The position numbers were made by a program, and so were the translations under genes. Positions 32,825 through 40,339 of a DNA stretch of 43,536 nt are shown one piece after another. Within the stretch, counting starts at the first letter, position 1, and each line of letters starts with the position of its first letter. The stretch is from an uncultured Acidimicrobiales bacterium. Lineage in GTDB: Bacteria; Actinomycetota; Acidimicrobiia; Acidimicrobiales; SZUA-35. A model generated the notes under the pieces. That model was not told the DNA's origin. It saw only the letters and a list, made by a program, of their open reading frames with translations, and made no database searches. The stretch covers positions 1-43,536 of the forward strand of contig CALKTH010000052.1 of NCBI GenBank assembly GCA_937997485.1, written 5' to 3'.

Positions 32825-34338
32825 CACCAATCCGTCGGCCGATAGTCCTTGAGAAAGAGTCCGGCCACGTGATTGCCGGTGTTCACCCCGTCGATGATCG
32901 GGTCCACGATGCGAGCCGCCCCATCGACGATGTCGAGCGGAGGGTGGAAGCGGTGTTCTGCGGTTTTCTGCTTTGCGATCTCCACCGGGTCCTCGTCGCT
33001 GACCCAACCTGTGTCCACCGCATTCATATTGATCCCTGAGTCGAGGTAGTCGGTTGCCGACGTCCTCGTCATCATGTTCAGGGCTGCCTTCGCCATGTTG
33101 GTATGGGGATGCTTTGTGGTCTTGTAGCGCCGGTAGAACTGCCCCTCAACGGCGGAAACGTTCACGATGTGTTTGTGTTCTCCGGCCGTGCGTTCCATCA
33201 GTGACTTCAACCGAGCATTGATAACAAAGGGTGCGACGGCATTCACGAGCTGAGTCTCGAGTAGCTCGACCGATGAGACTTCGTGCATCAGCAGGCGCCA
33301 CGAGTTTCGATCGCGCAGGTCGACCTGCTGCAGATCCTGGTCCAGCCGTCCAGCGGGAAACAGACCGCCCGACGTCGGTGGGGCGGCGCCGGTCTCCAGC
33401 GCCTTGATTTCCTCAGGCAGAAGCGGCGTCTGGGAGAGCTCCGCCGACGGGAGCATGTCGTAGCCCCGTAGGCCTTCATACTCACCGACGAGCTCAAGAA
33501 TCTCCGGAGCGAGCGTGTCGAGCGCTGCGGTCTCGCCCTCCATCATGTGCCGGTAGAAGTCCGGCGGCCGACGAACGGTTTGGCACGCGTTGTTCACGAT
33601 GAAGTCCAGTCGGTCTCGCGTCTCGAGGACGTGAGTACAGAACGCCTCGACGCTGGGCGTATGCCGGAGGTCGAGACCAAAAACCTCCAGGCGATGACCC
33701 CACTCAGCGAAGTCGGCCTCGGCCGCGTACCGGGCTGCGGCGTCGCGGGGAAAGCGCGTGGCAACGATCAACTCGACGCCACAGCGCAAGAGTTTGATGC
33801 CAGCCTGGTAGCCAATCTTGACTCGACCGCCCGTGAGGAGGGCAACGGTGCCGGAGAGGTCCGCGAGTTCCCCTCGCTTGGCGAAGTTGAGGGTCGCGCA
33901 GTCGGGGCAGAGTTGGTCATAGAAGTGGTGAACCTGGCGGTACTTCACCTTGCAGACGTAGCAGTGCTGCTCTTCAACCGTCTCCCGGAATGGGGCAGCG
34001 TCGGCGCTCTCCTCGACATCGGACTGCGCGAAATCCTCGGGCGGAAAGACGTTCGGCGTGGTGAAGACGGGCTTATCTCGCAGCACTCGAATGCCGGTGC
34101 TGTTCAATACCTCCTCGTCGCGCTGGAGCTTCTCGGCTCGTTGCTTGTTCCGCCGGGCCTTCACTCGAAGACGCCGCTCATCCGGGTCGCGGCAGAAGAC
34201 ATCACCTGCTGCGGTCAGGAGCGCCGTCCGTTCCTCAACCGAGAGGTCCGCCAGCAGGTCCTTCGACGACGCCACCCGCTGCAAGAGCTCCGTGGCGGCC
34301 AAGAGTTGCGTTCGGAGGTCGTCGGGGACGTCAGCCAC
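32824..34338 (-). CDS. Zinc-ribbon short-chain dehydrogenase-like protein with altered active site
   Basis: This 504-residue protein has a helical, basic N-terminal part (about 1-120), a CxxC-CxxC zinc ribbon (Cys126, Cys129, Cys144, Cys147), then an SDR Rossmann fold starting LLTGGRVKIG (168-176), NNAC (249-252) and Ser395 in VNVSAVEG. At the YxxxK position the sequence is T413-N-M-A-K417, so Lys is kept but the catalytic Tyr is Thr. A roughly 100-residue insertion between 255 and 350 is unusual for the fold. It may be a noncanonical reductase or a non-enzymatic NAD(P) binder. GTG 34338 has TAGAGT 6 nt upstream. It is cotranscribed with the cytochrome/copper lipoprotein. Confidence 0.85.
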   Translation of the reverse strand: MADVPDDLRTQLLAATELLQRVASSKDLLADLSVEERTALLTAAGDVFCRDPDERRLRVKARRNKQRAEKLQRDEEVLNSTGIRVLRDKPVFTTPNVFPPEDFAQSDVEESADAAPFRETVEEQHCYVCKVKYRQVHHFYDQLCPDCATLNFAKRGELADLSGTVALLTGGRVKIGYQAGIKLLRCGVELIVATRFPRDAAARYAAEADFAEWGHRLEVFGLDLRHTPSVEAFCTHVLETRDRLDFIVNNACQTVRRPPDFYRHMMEGETAALDTLAPEILELVGEYEGLRGYDMLPSAELSQTPLLPEEIKALETGAAPPTSGGLFPAGRLDQDLQQVDLRDRNSWRLLMHEVSSVELLETQLVNAVAPFVINARLKSLMERTAGEHKHIVNVSAVEGQFYRRYKTTKHPHTNMAKAALNMMTRTSATDYLDSGINMNAVDTGWVSDEDPVEIAKQKTAEHRFHPPLDIVDGAARIVDPIIDGVNTGNHVAGLFLKDYRPTDW

Positions 34339-34344
34339 CAGCGG

Positions 34345-34350
34345 ACTCTA
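34345..34350 (-). promoter_or_regulatory. Candidate -10 box (TAGAGT) for the SDR-copper protein operon
   Basis: TAGAGT on the minus strand precedes GTG 34338 by 6 nt and would give a leaderless mRNA. The divergent sulfatase gene uses a box at 34370-34375. Confidence 0.45.
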
Positions 34351-34369
34351 CCGATTCTTGTCTGGCTGC

Positions 34370-34375
34370 TATCTT
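34370..34375 (+). promoter_or_regulatory. Candidate -10 box (TATCTT) for the lipoprotein sulfatase
   Basis: TATCTT lies about 24 nt before ATG 34400, leaving a short leader that carries GGAGGG 6 nt before the start. This gene therefore seems to use a Shine-Dalgarno, unlike many neighbours. Confidence 0.35.
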
Positions 34376-34399
34376 CTCGTCTCCGGCGGAGGGCGGATC

Positions 34400-36574
34400 A
34401 TGGTGTGGCGCAAGCAGTGGTTGTGGGTTGCCCTCGTGGCCGTGCTGGCTTCAGCCTGCGGCGGCAGCGATCAACGTAGTGGGCCACGTCCGGAGCTTGC
34501 GCAGCCCAACATCGTCCTCATCAACATCGATGATGCCGACCTGACGCTCCTCGGATCCGAGCCGGTGGCGAGCTACTTCCCCAACATCCATCGTCATCTC
34601 CAGGAGGGCGGGCGTCGCTTCGAGAATCTGCACGTGGTGAATCCCCTCTGTGGACCGTCCCGGGCCTCGCTCTTTCGAGGCCAGTACGCCCACAACACCG
34701 GTATACGAGACAACGATCTGGCAACGGTCGTTGGCGAGCCAGACGGATCCTGGCAGCTGTTCCTCGACCAGGGCTTCGCGGACGAGGAAATCGGAAGCTG
34801 GATGAGCCGGTCGGGCTATCACACGGCGCTTGTCGGCAAGTATCACCACACCGAGTTTCCCGCCGCCTCGCGAAACAACACGTTCCACCCGGCAGGGTGG
34901 GCTGACTTCCGTTCCAGCGCGGGGAACCACTACTTCGAAACGAACCGGTTGATCAATGGTGAACGGCTGAGACTCGATCCGGGCGAGTTCCGAACCGATG
35001 CTGAGGCCGACGACGCTGTTGAGATCATCCGCTCTTCTGATCCGCAAAAGCCGCTCTTTCTCTATGTCGCTCCGTTTGCGCCGCATGGATCCTCTTCCAC
35101 GGAGATCTTTGCTCCGAGACACGCCGATCTCTTCGCAGACGTGACCGTGGAGCGAACGCCGGACTTCAACGAGGCCGACATGACGGACAAGGCACCCGTC
35201 TTTGCCGAGCTCGCACCCCTGACACCTGAAGACGAGGCTCGGATCGACGAATCACACCGAGACCGCCTTCGCTCGATGATGGCCGTCGATGAGATGATCG
35301 GTCGGATCTTTGCCGAGCTCGAGTCGGAGGACATGCTGGAAAACACCGTCGTGATGTTGACCTCCGACAACGGCTACCAGCTTGGGCACAACCGACTCTC
35401 GGCGAAGCGGACCCCATTCGACCGCTCCACCCGCGTCGGCCTGCTCGTCGCTGGGCCGAATGTTCCCGCTGGCACGTCATCGGACGCGCTGCTGGCCCAC
35501 ATCGACATCACGGCCACTCTCCTGGACCTCGCTGCGGCAGAGCAGCCCGATCTTCTCGATGGCGTCTCGTTCGCCCCACTGCTGACCGGCGATGCCAATG
35601 CACCAGAGCGGACAGGAATCCTGGTGGAAGCGAACGGGCCAAAGTCCGTCCGTGATCAGGTCCTGACCTTCGAGGCCCTGGTGCTCCGCCAAGACGTCGG
35701 CGGGATCAGCACCTCATACGTGGAGTACGCCGACGGCGCTCGAGAGTTCTACGACCTCGATGCGGATCCGTATCAACTCGAGAATGTGTACGACAGTCTT
35801 TCCCCGGATCGAGCGAGCGAACTTGCCGATGCGATGGCACAGCTCAGGGGTTGCTCCGGAGCGTCGTGTCGTGGGGGTGACGCCCTCGCTGCACCGACGG
35901 CCTCGATCGATTCGACTTCGCTCGATGACGAGCAACTCGTCATCACCGGGTCCACCACCAACCCGTCCGGCGCAAGCGAGGCGTCCTCCGTTCAGCTGCT
36001 CATTCGCTCGGTGCAGGGCGATCAGCAGTGGGATGGAGTGGCCTTTGTGGATGGCGAGGCCCGCATTGCGCTCGAAATCGACGCCAACGGAGCGTGGAGC
36101 TACGAGATCGGATTGGGCGACGAACCGGTCTGGGTCGCCGTGTGGGCCCGCGGATCAGACGGCGAGCTTTCACCAAGCGCAGACTCGGCGTTCGTCAATC
36201 TCGAAGCGCTCACAACGGCGCCACGGGCTGCCTTCGACGACGACCACACGAATCGCTTCGCGCCTGGGCCCGTCCTCGTCAAGGGCACAGCCGCAGCCCT
36301 CGTTGAAGGCTCCAGAATCCGCGAGGTCCGTATCCGCATCACTGATGTGTCGAACGACTTTCCGCAGTACTGGACCGGCAGCGAATGGGTCCAAGAGACG
36401 AACACCTGGCTTCCCACTCAGGTGACGCTCGACGATGCCGGCAACGCCCGTTGGACGCACGAATCGCTGCTCTCCGTTGGTTCGTATCGGATCGAAGCGT
36501 ACGCAGTCGATTCGACAGGAACCGTGCAGACCTGGAGTCACGACCGACCAGCTCTTGATCTGATCGTTGGCTAG
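34400..36574 (+). CDS. Secreted lipoprotein sulfatase with C-terminal Ig-like domains
   Basis: This 724-residue protein starts with a signal sequence and lipobox ASAC (Cys20). The sulfatase domain (about 35-480) has paired metal Asp44-Asp45, the modification motif CGPSR (84-88), LVGKYHH, Asp323-Asn324 in TSDNGYQLG and Lys336, so all recognisable active-site positions are present. Its pattern is of the type acting on sulfated sugars or glycosaminoglycans. Residues about 497-605 and 606-724 form two beta-rich regions that look like Ig-like or carbohydrate-contact domains (EQLVITGSTT and PVLVKGTAA mark their starts). Surface-anchored desulfation of polysaccharide is likely. ATG 34400 has GGAGGG 6 nt upstream. 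A formylglycine-generating enzyme is not in the window. Confidence 0.9.
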   Translation: MVWRKQWLWVALVAVLASACGGSDQRSGPRPELAQPNIVLINIDDADLTLLGSEPVASYFPNIHRHLQEGGRRFENLHVVNPLCGPSRASLFRGQYAHNTGIRDNDLATVVGEPDGSWQLFLDQGFADEEIGSWMSRSGYHTALVGKYHHTEFPAASRNNTFHPAGWADFRSSAGNHYFETNRLINGERLRLDPGEFRTDAEADDAVEIIRSSDPQKPLFLYVAPFAPHGSSSTEIFAPRHADLFADVTVERTPDFNEADMTDKAPVFAELAPLTPEDEARIDESHRDRLRSMMAVDEMIGRIFAELESEDMLENTVVMLTSDNGYQLGHNRLSAKRTPFDRSTRVGLLVAGPNVPAGTSSDALLAHIDITATLLDLAAAEQPDLLDGVSFAPLLTGDANAPERTGILVEANGPKSVRDQVLTFEALVLRQDVGGISTSYVEYADGAREFYDLDADPYQLENVYDSLSPDRASELADAMAQLRGCSGASCRGGDALAAPTASIDSTSLDDEQLVITGSTTNPSGASEASSVQLLIRSVQGDQQWDGVAFVDGEARIALEIDANGAWSYEIGLGDEPVWVAVWARGSDGELSPSADSAFVNLEALTTAPRAAFDDDHTNRFAPGPVLVKGTAAALVEGSRIREVRIRITDVSNDFPQYWTGSEWVQETNTWLPTQVTLDDAGNARWTHESLLSVGSYRIEAYAVDSTGTVQTWSHDRPALDLIVG

Positions 36575-36594
36575 ACCCACAGTCCGGCGCTCTC

Positions 36595-36600
36595 TACATT
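36595..36600 (+). promoter_or_regulatory. Candidate -10 box (TACATT) for the CinA-like gene
   Basis: TACATT is followed by 7 nt and ATG 36608, with no Shine-Dalgarno, fitting the leaderless pattern seen at other starts. Confidence 0.45.
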
Positions 36601-36607
36601 CGTCCGG

Positions 36608-37156
36608 ATGACATCCGACGATCCCTCCTCCGACGAGAGTGCTGGTTCCGCCTCGCTCCTCCCTGCGGCGTTGCTGCGGGCTGGCGCCGATGTGGGGGAG
36701 CTTCTCCGGGCGAGGGACGAGACGATCTCCGTTGGCGAAGGCAGCTGTGGTGGACTGATCTCGACCGCCCTGCTGGCAGTTCCCGGCGCCTCCGCCTACT
36801 ACCGGGGTGGCAGCGTGATCTACACCCGGAACGCTCTCGAAGGTTTGATGACCGGGCTGGTCGAGCGACCCTCACCGTTGCGGGGTGCGACCGAACAGTG
36901 GGCGTTGCATCTGGCTCGAGCCGCACGAGCGCATGTTGGAACCGACTGGGCCATCGGTGAGGGCGGAGCCGCTGGGCCGTCCGGGAATCCCTACGGCGAT
37001 CCCGCGGGCCATGCGTGGGTTGCCGTTGTCGGGCCGTCGGAACGCGAGAAGGCCACCAACGTGCTCACCGGTCAAGACGACCGGCTCAGCAACATGGTGG
37101 CCTTCGCAACGGCGGCTCTCGAGCTCGCCGCAGAACAGATCACATCAGCCGGTTAG
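36608..37156 (+). CDS. CinA C-terminal family protein (nicotinamide-nucleotide amidohydrolase-like)
   Basis: This 182-residue stand-alone C-terminal CinA domain belongs to the family that deamidates NMN to NaMN in pyridine nucleotide recycling. The motif usually written ESCTGG reads EGSCGG here but keeps a Ser at the start. GLISTALLAVPGASAYYRGG and SGNPYGDPAGHAW follow the family pattern. The N-terminal molybdopterin-binding-like domain of full-length CinA is absent. Its stop overlaps the convergent TIGR03086 gene by 4 bp. Confidence 0.85.
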   Translation: MTSDDPSSDESAGSASLLPAALLRAGADVGELLRARDETISVGEGSCGGLISTALLAVPGASAYYRGGSVIYTRNALEGLMTGLVERPSPLRGATEQWALHLARAARAHVGTDWAIGEGGAAGPSGNPYGDPAGHAWVAVVGPSEREKATNVLTGQDDRLSNMVAFATAALELAAEQITSAG

Positions 37157-37692
37157 GGCTGACGACCGGTGAAAGCGATCAGCTGATCCTGGACCGACGC
37201 TCCCTCGGGCACCTCCACCTTCGGACCGAACATGCCCGTCCCACGGATCATCGCATCCATGGGCTGCAGGGCTCCGAGAGCGTGAGCCACAGCCGCTTCG
37301 TCCAAGACTGGTTCGTTGCCGAGCGACTTGCCGAGGTCCCAGGTGTGAACGAGCAGGTCCATCGTAGGGATGCCCATCGACTGTCCTGCCGGTGCCTCGC
37401 CCATGGGTCCGGGGATGACCGTCTCCATCGCACCGTCGGCGCTCAACGTCGCTTCGATCTGGCCCATGAGTGCGGCCCAGCCTGCAGCTCGATCGTCGCC
37501 CAAGTCAGTCGAGAGCTCGGTTCCGAGCGCACCCGGAACCATGACTTGCGCGCCCATGGCGTGGTCGATCAGCTCAGAGACACACCACTGATCGCACGGC
37601 GTGCGAGCTTCGAGGTTGTCGGGGGTCACGTGGGCGAGTTGGTCGGCGAAGCCCTGAGCAACGTTCTTCCAGGCCTGGATCATCGGGTTCAT
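37153..37692 (-). CDS. TIGR03086-type DinB-fold metal-binding protein
   Basis: This 179-residue four-helix-bundle protein is related to mycothiol-dependent enzymes. CDQWCVSELIDHAMG carries the first metal His and DLLVHTWDLGKSLG the later His and Asp. Actinobacteria carry many such paralogues, mostly without tested activity. ATG 37692 has AGGAGA about 6 nt upstream. It is divergent from the SCO6745-type gene. Confidence 0.88.
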   Translation of the reverse strand: MNPMIQAWKNVAQGFADQLAHVTPDNLEARTPCDQWCVSELIDHAMGAQVMVPGALGTELSTDLGDDRAAGWAALMGQIEATLSADGAMETVIPGPMGEAPAGQSMGIPTMDLLVHTWDLGKSLGNEPVLDEAAVAHALGALQPMDAMIRGTGMFGPKVEVPEGASVQDQLIAFTGRQP

Positions 37693-37752
37693 TTCGGTCT
37701 CCTGTTTGTCTTTCGGTACAAAGCGGAATTGATCGAGCGGCGGAGAGTCTTG

Positions 37753-37758
37753 CAGACT
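37753..37758 (+). promoter_or_regulatory. Candidate -10 box (CAGACT) for the SCO6745-type gene
   Basis: CAGACT lies 6 nt before ATG 37765. A TTGATC 18 nt further upstream could act as the -35 box, making this one of the few starts with both elements. Confidence 0.4.
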
Positions 37759-37764
37759 TCGCCC

Positions 37765-38502
37765 ATGGACAGTGTCAGCGTTGCAAGAAGCATGCGAGGC
37801 TCGATCGGCATGCTCGCAATGTCGTGGCTCATGGCTCCCGATACGAACGAGAAAGCGGCCGCGGCCGGCCTGTCAGAAGGCCTGGGGGCGTACTTTGTGG
37901 GCCGCCTTGGCGTCTTGGGCGACTGCCCGCCCGACAACGTCGTCGGTGCTGCCTTCTTCTGGGAGCCTGAGGTCGTGCGAACCCACGTGTCAGCCGGACG
38001 GAAACGAGCGTCGCCATCGGAGGGCGCAGCAGTCTATGCCAGGATCTGTCAGGAATGGGGCGCCGAAAGACTCGCCGGCTTCGAGGGCGTGAATCGCCTG
38101 GGCGAGCTGTGCGAGTCCGTTGTGCAAGGCGCCGACCCGCATGGTGCACCGACCTTTGTCGGCTGGCGAGACATGCCGCTCCCCCAGGAGGCGGGCCCGG
38201 CCCGCACCTTTCAACTCTGTCAGGTGATGCGAGAACTGCGCTTCGGCCGTCACTGCGTCGCAGTCCAGGCCTCGGGTATGGGCCCGCTGGAAGCGATCCT
38301 CAGCGGACCTGCGGGTGAGTGGAACGCCGAGTTCTTCGGCTGGCCCAAGCCCTATCCCGACGTCGAGGCCCTGGCAGAGGCCCGCTCGAACATCGAGTCG
38401 GCGACCGATCAACTTCACGCCAGGGACTTCGAGCACCTCACCGACGACGAACGGCAGGAACTACGCGATCTCGCCAAGGCAGCTCGGGCCCATGTGAGCT
38501 AG
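37765..38502 (+). CDS. SCO6745-family protein of unknown function
   Basis: This 245-residue helical protein matches the general layout of the actinobacterial SCO6745 (SalK-like) family: an N-terminal helix, EGLGAYFVGRLGVLGDCP, GAAFFWEP, a central variable part, then GRHCVAVQASGMGPLEAIL near residues 165-185. No catalytic motif or membrane segment is visible. Members are common in Actinobacteria beside oxidoreductases, with no established activity. I chose ATG 37765 from the -10 box and family length. It is followed by a nitroreductase after 9 bp, so both are likely in one transcript. Confidence 0.75.
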   Translation: MDSVSVARSMRGSIGMLAMSWLMAPDTNEKAAAAGLSEGLGAYFVGRLGVLGDCPPDNVVGAAFFWEPEVVRTHVSAGRKRASPSEGAAVYARICQEWGAERLAGFEGVNRLGELCESVVQGADPHGAPTFVGWRDMPLPQEAGPARTFQLCQVMRELRFGRHCVAVQASGMGPLEAILSGPAGEWNAEFFGWPKPYPDVEALAEARSNIESATDQLHARDFEHLTDDERQELRDLAKAARAHVS

Positions 38503-38511
38503 ACACTCCTC

Positions 38512-39171
38512 ATGGATTTCGATCTCTCCCAGACTGATGCGCTCCTGTCCACAACGAGGGCGGTCCGAAAGCGCCTTGACCTCGAGAGAGAGGTCGGCGA
38601 CGAGGTACTCCTTGAGTGCCTTCAGCTTGCCGTGCAAGCCCCCACTGGATCGAACCGCCAGGGTTGGCGGTGGATGATCGTGCGGGACAAAGACAAGAAG
38701 GCTGCTCTCGCGGACATGTACCGTCGCGCCGGCGGCGAGTATCTCGCCTCCGCAGCCGCCGACGCCGAGACCGGGAGCCAAACCGGACGAGTGTTGGACT
38801 CTGCCAATTATCTGGCCCAGAACTTGGAGAAGGTTCCGGTCTTCGTCATTCCTCTCATCATTGGGCGGCTCGACGACGTCCCGGAGGGGACCAACCTGAC
38901 CGGTCCTGCTGCGGCGCTGATGGGTTCGATCGTGCCGGCGATGTGGAGCTTTCAAATGGCGCTGCGGAGTCGCGGCCTCGGAAGCTGCTACACGACGTTG
39001 CACCTTGGTCTGGAGCAAGAAGCGGCGGAACTGCTGGGAATCCCACCGCACATGAGCCAGGCCGGGCTTCTTCCGGTGGCATATACGAAGGGCACCGACT
39101 TCAAGCCGGCCAAGCGGCCACCTGTTGAAGAGATCACCTACCTCGACACCTACAAGAACCCCATCCGCTGA
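38512..39171 (+). CDS. Nitroreductase-family FMN oxidoreductase
   Basis: This 219-residue flavoprotein reads LLSTTRAVRKRLD at its start, with the Arg residues that hold the FMN phosphate, then APTGSNRQGWRW, where the flavin is bound, and RSRGLGSCYTTLH late in the chain. The second half is longer than in the 170-residue paralogue at 21137. It probably reduces a quinone, nitro compound or enone. The gene is 9 bp after the SCO6745-type gene and 12 bp before the alpha/beta hydrolase, so it belongs to the same run. Confidence 0.87.
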   Translation: MDFDLSQTDALLSTTRAVRKRLDLEREVGDEVLLECLQLAVQAPTGSNRQGWRWMIVRDKDKKAALADMYRRAGGEYLASAAADAETGSQTGRVLDSANYLAQNLEKVPVFVIPLIIGRLDDVPEGTNLTGPAAALMGSIVPAMWSFQMALRSRGLGSCYTTLHLGLEQEAAELLGIPPHMSQAGLLPVAYTKGTDFKPAKRPPVEEITYLDTYKNPIR

Positions 39172-39183
39172 AGGAGCACTGCC

Positions 39184-40263
39184 ATGACTGCTACCAACCC
39201 CGTTGTTCTGCCTGGACGCCTTGGAACACCCGACATGGAGCTCCGAGACGATCCGCGGGCTGATCCCCGCATGGTTGCAGCCATGGCCGCGCTCGGCATG
39301 GACGGCAGGCCCGAACCCGTGGGCGTCGACGGCAACTCACCCATCGAGCATCTGCTCGAGCTCTGCTTGGGCGCCGAACCGGGCTACACGATGATGTCCG
39401 ACGTGATCTTCGCCGACCTCCCGCCTGTCGAAGGCGTTACCTCCCGAACGGAAGTGATCGAGGGCGCGGACGGGAACGACATCAAGCTCTACATTCACCA
39501 ACCAGCGGACATGGACGGCCCCATTCCCGCCATCGTCCACACCCACGGCGGGGGCATGGTCATCCTCACTGCTGCCGATGTGAACTACGTGCGGTGGCGT
39601 GACGAGTTGGCGGCCACGGGCATGGTCGTGATCGGTGTTGAGTTCCGCAACGGAGGCGGCGCTCTCGGAAACCATCCGTTTCCTGCCGGCCTCAACGATT
39701 GCGCGAGCGCAGCCCAATGGGCTGCCGCAAACAAGGATGAACTCGGGATCTCGCACATCGTGATGTCGGGTGAATCCGGCGGCGGCAACCTGGCGATCGC
39801 TACGACGATGAAGGCGAAAAAGGAAGGCTGGCTGGACGAGATTGCCGGTGTGTACGCACAGTGCCCCTACATCTCAAATGCCTATACGAACCCGATTCCG
39901 AGCCTGCCCTCGCTCGTCGAGAACGACGGGTACTTTCTCGACGTCTCGATGATGGGCGGCCTGGCCCGCGTGTACAGCCCAACCGGTGAGGACGACACCA
40001 ATCCCCTCGCCTGGCCCATGCACGCCTCTACTGACGACGTTGCCGGGTTGCCTCCTCATGTCATCTCCGTGAACCAGCTGGACCCGCTACGCGACGAGGG
40101 CCTCGCGTTCTTCCAGACGCTTCTCGCTGCTGGCGTGCCAGCGATCAGTCGGACCGTGAACGGCACGGTTCACGCTGGTGACTGCATCTTCCGGGCGGCG
40201 ATGCCGGACGTGTACGCAGCAACCATCGCCGACATCAGGCGGTTCGCCGACTCCGTCGCCTGA
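39184..40263 (+). CDS. Alpha/beta hydrolase, hormone-sensitive-lipase-like family
   Basis: This 359-residue esterase has the HGGG oxyanion motif (121-124), nucleophile Ser198 in GESGG, acid Asp300 in [10 protein letters not shown] and base His330 in VHAGD, so the full triad is present. The family cleaves carboxyl esters of small or medium alcohols in the cytoplasm. The N-terminal 70 residues form a cap-like region. AAGGAG lies about 8 nt before ATG 39184, so it has its own ribosome-binding site. It sits directly before the three-domain fusion. Confidence 0.9.
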   Translation: MTATNPVVLPGRLGTPDMELRDDPRADPRMVAAMAALGMDGRPEPVGVDGNSPIEHLLELCLGAEPGYTMMSDVIFADLPPVEGVTSRTEVIEGADGNDIKLYIHQPADMDGPIPAIVHTHGGGMVILTAADVNYVRWRDELAATGMVVIGVEFRNGGGALGNHPFPAGLNDCASAAQWAAANKDELGISHIVMSGESGGGNLAIATTMKAKKEGWLDEIAGVYAQCPYISNAYTNPIPSLPSLVENDGYFLDVSMMGGLARVYSPTGEDDTNPLAWPMHASTDDVAGLPPHVISVNQLDPLRDEGLAFFQTLLAAGVPAISRTVNGTVHAGDCIFRAAMPDVYAATIADIRRFADSVA

Positions 40264-40303
40264 CGCCGCAACAGACGGTCGGGCGCTCGCTGTGCGAGAG
40301 GCC

Positions 40304-40331
40304 TTGATCGGATCGATGGAGAAACTACGGT
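40304..40331 (+). promoter_or_regulatory. Candidate promoter for the three-domain fusion
   Basis: TTGATC (40304-40309) and TACGGT (40326-40331) are 16 bp apart and 8 nt before ATG 40340. This makes a sigma-70-like promoter inside a short intergenic gap, so the fusion gene may be transcribed separately from the upstream hydrolase, without a leader. Confidence 0.45.
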
Positions 40332-40339
40332 GCGCGGCG

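Noticed and set aside
34058-34399. A longer N-terminus for the lipoprotein sulfatase reading back to 34058
   Set aside because: It overlaps the divergent SDR gene, its translation is Ser/Arg-rich, and ATG 34400 has a good Shine-Dalgarno and a complete lipoprotein signal.
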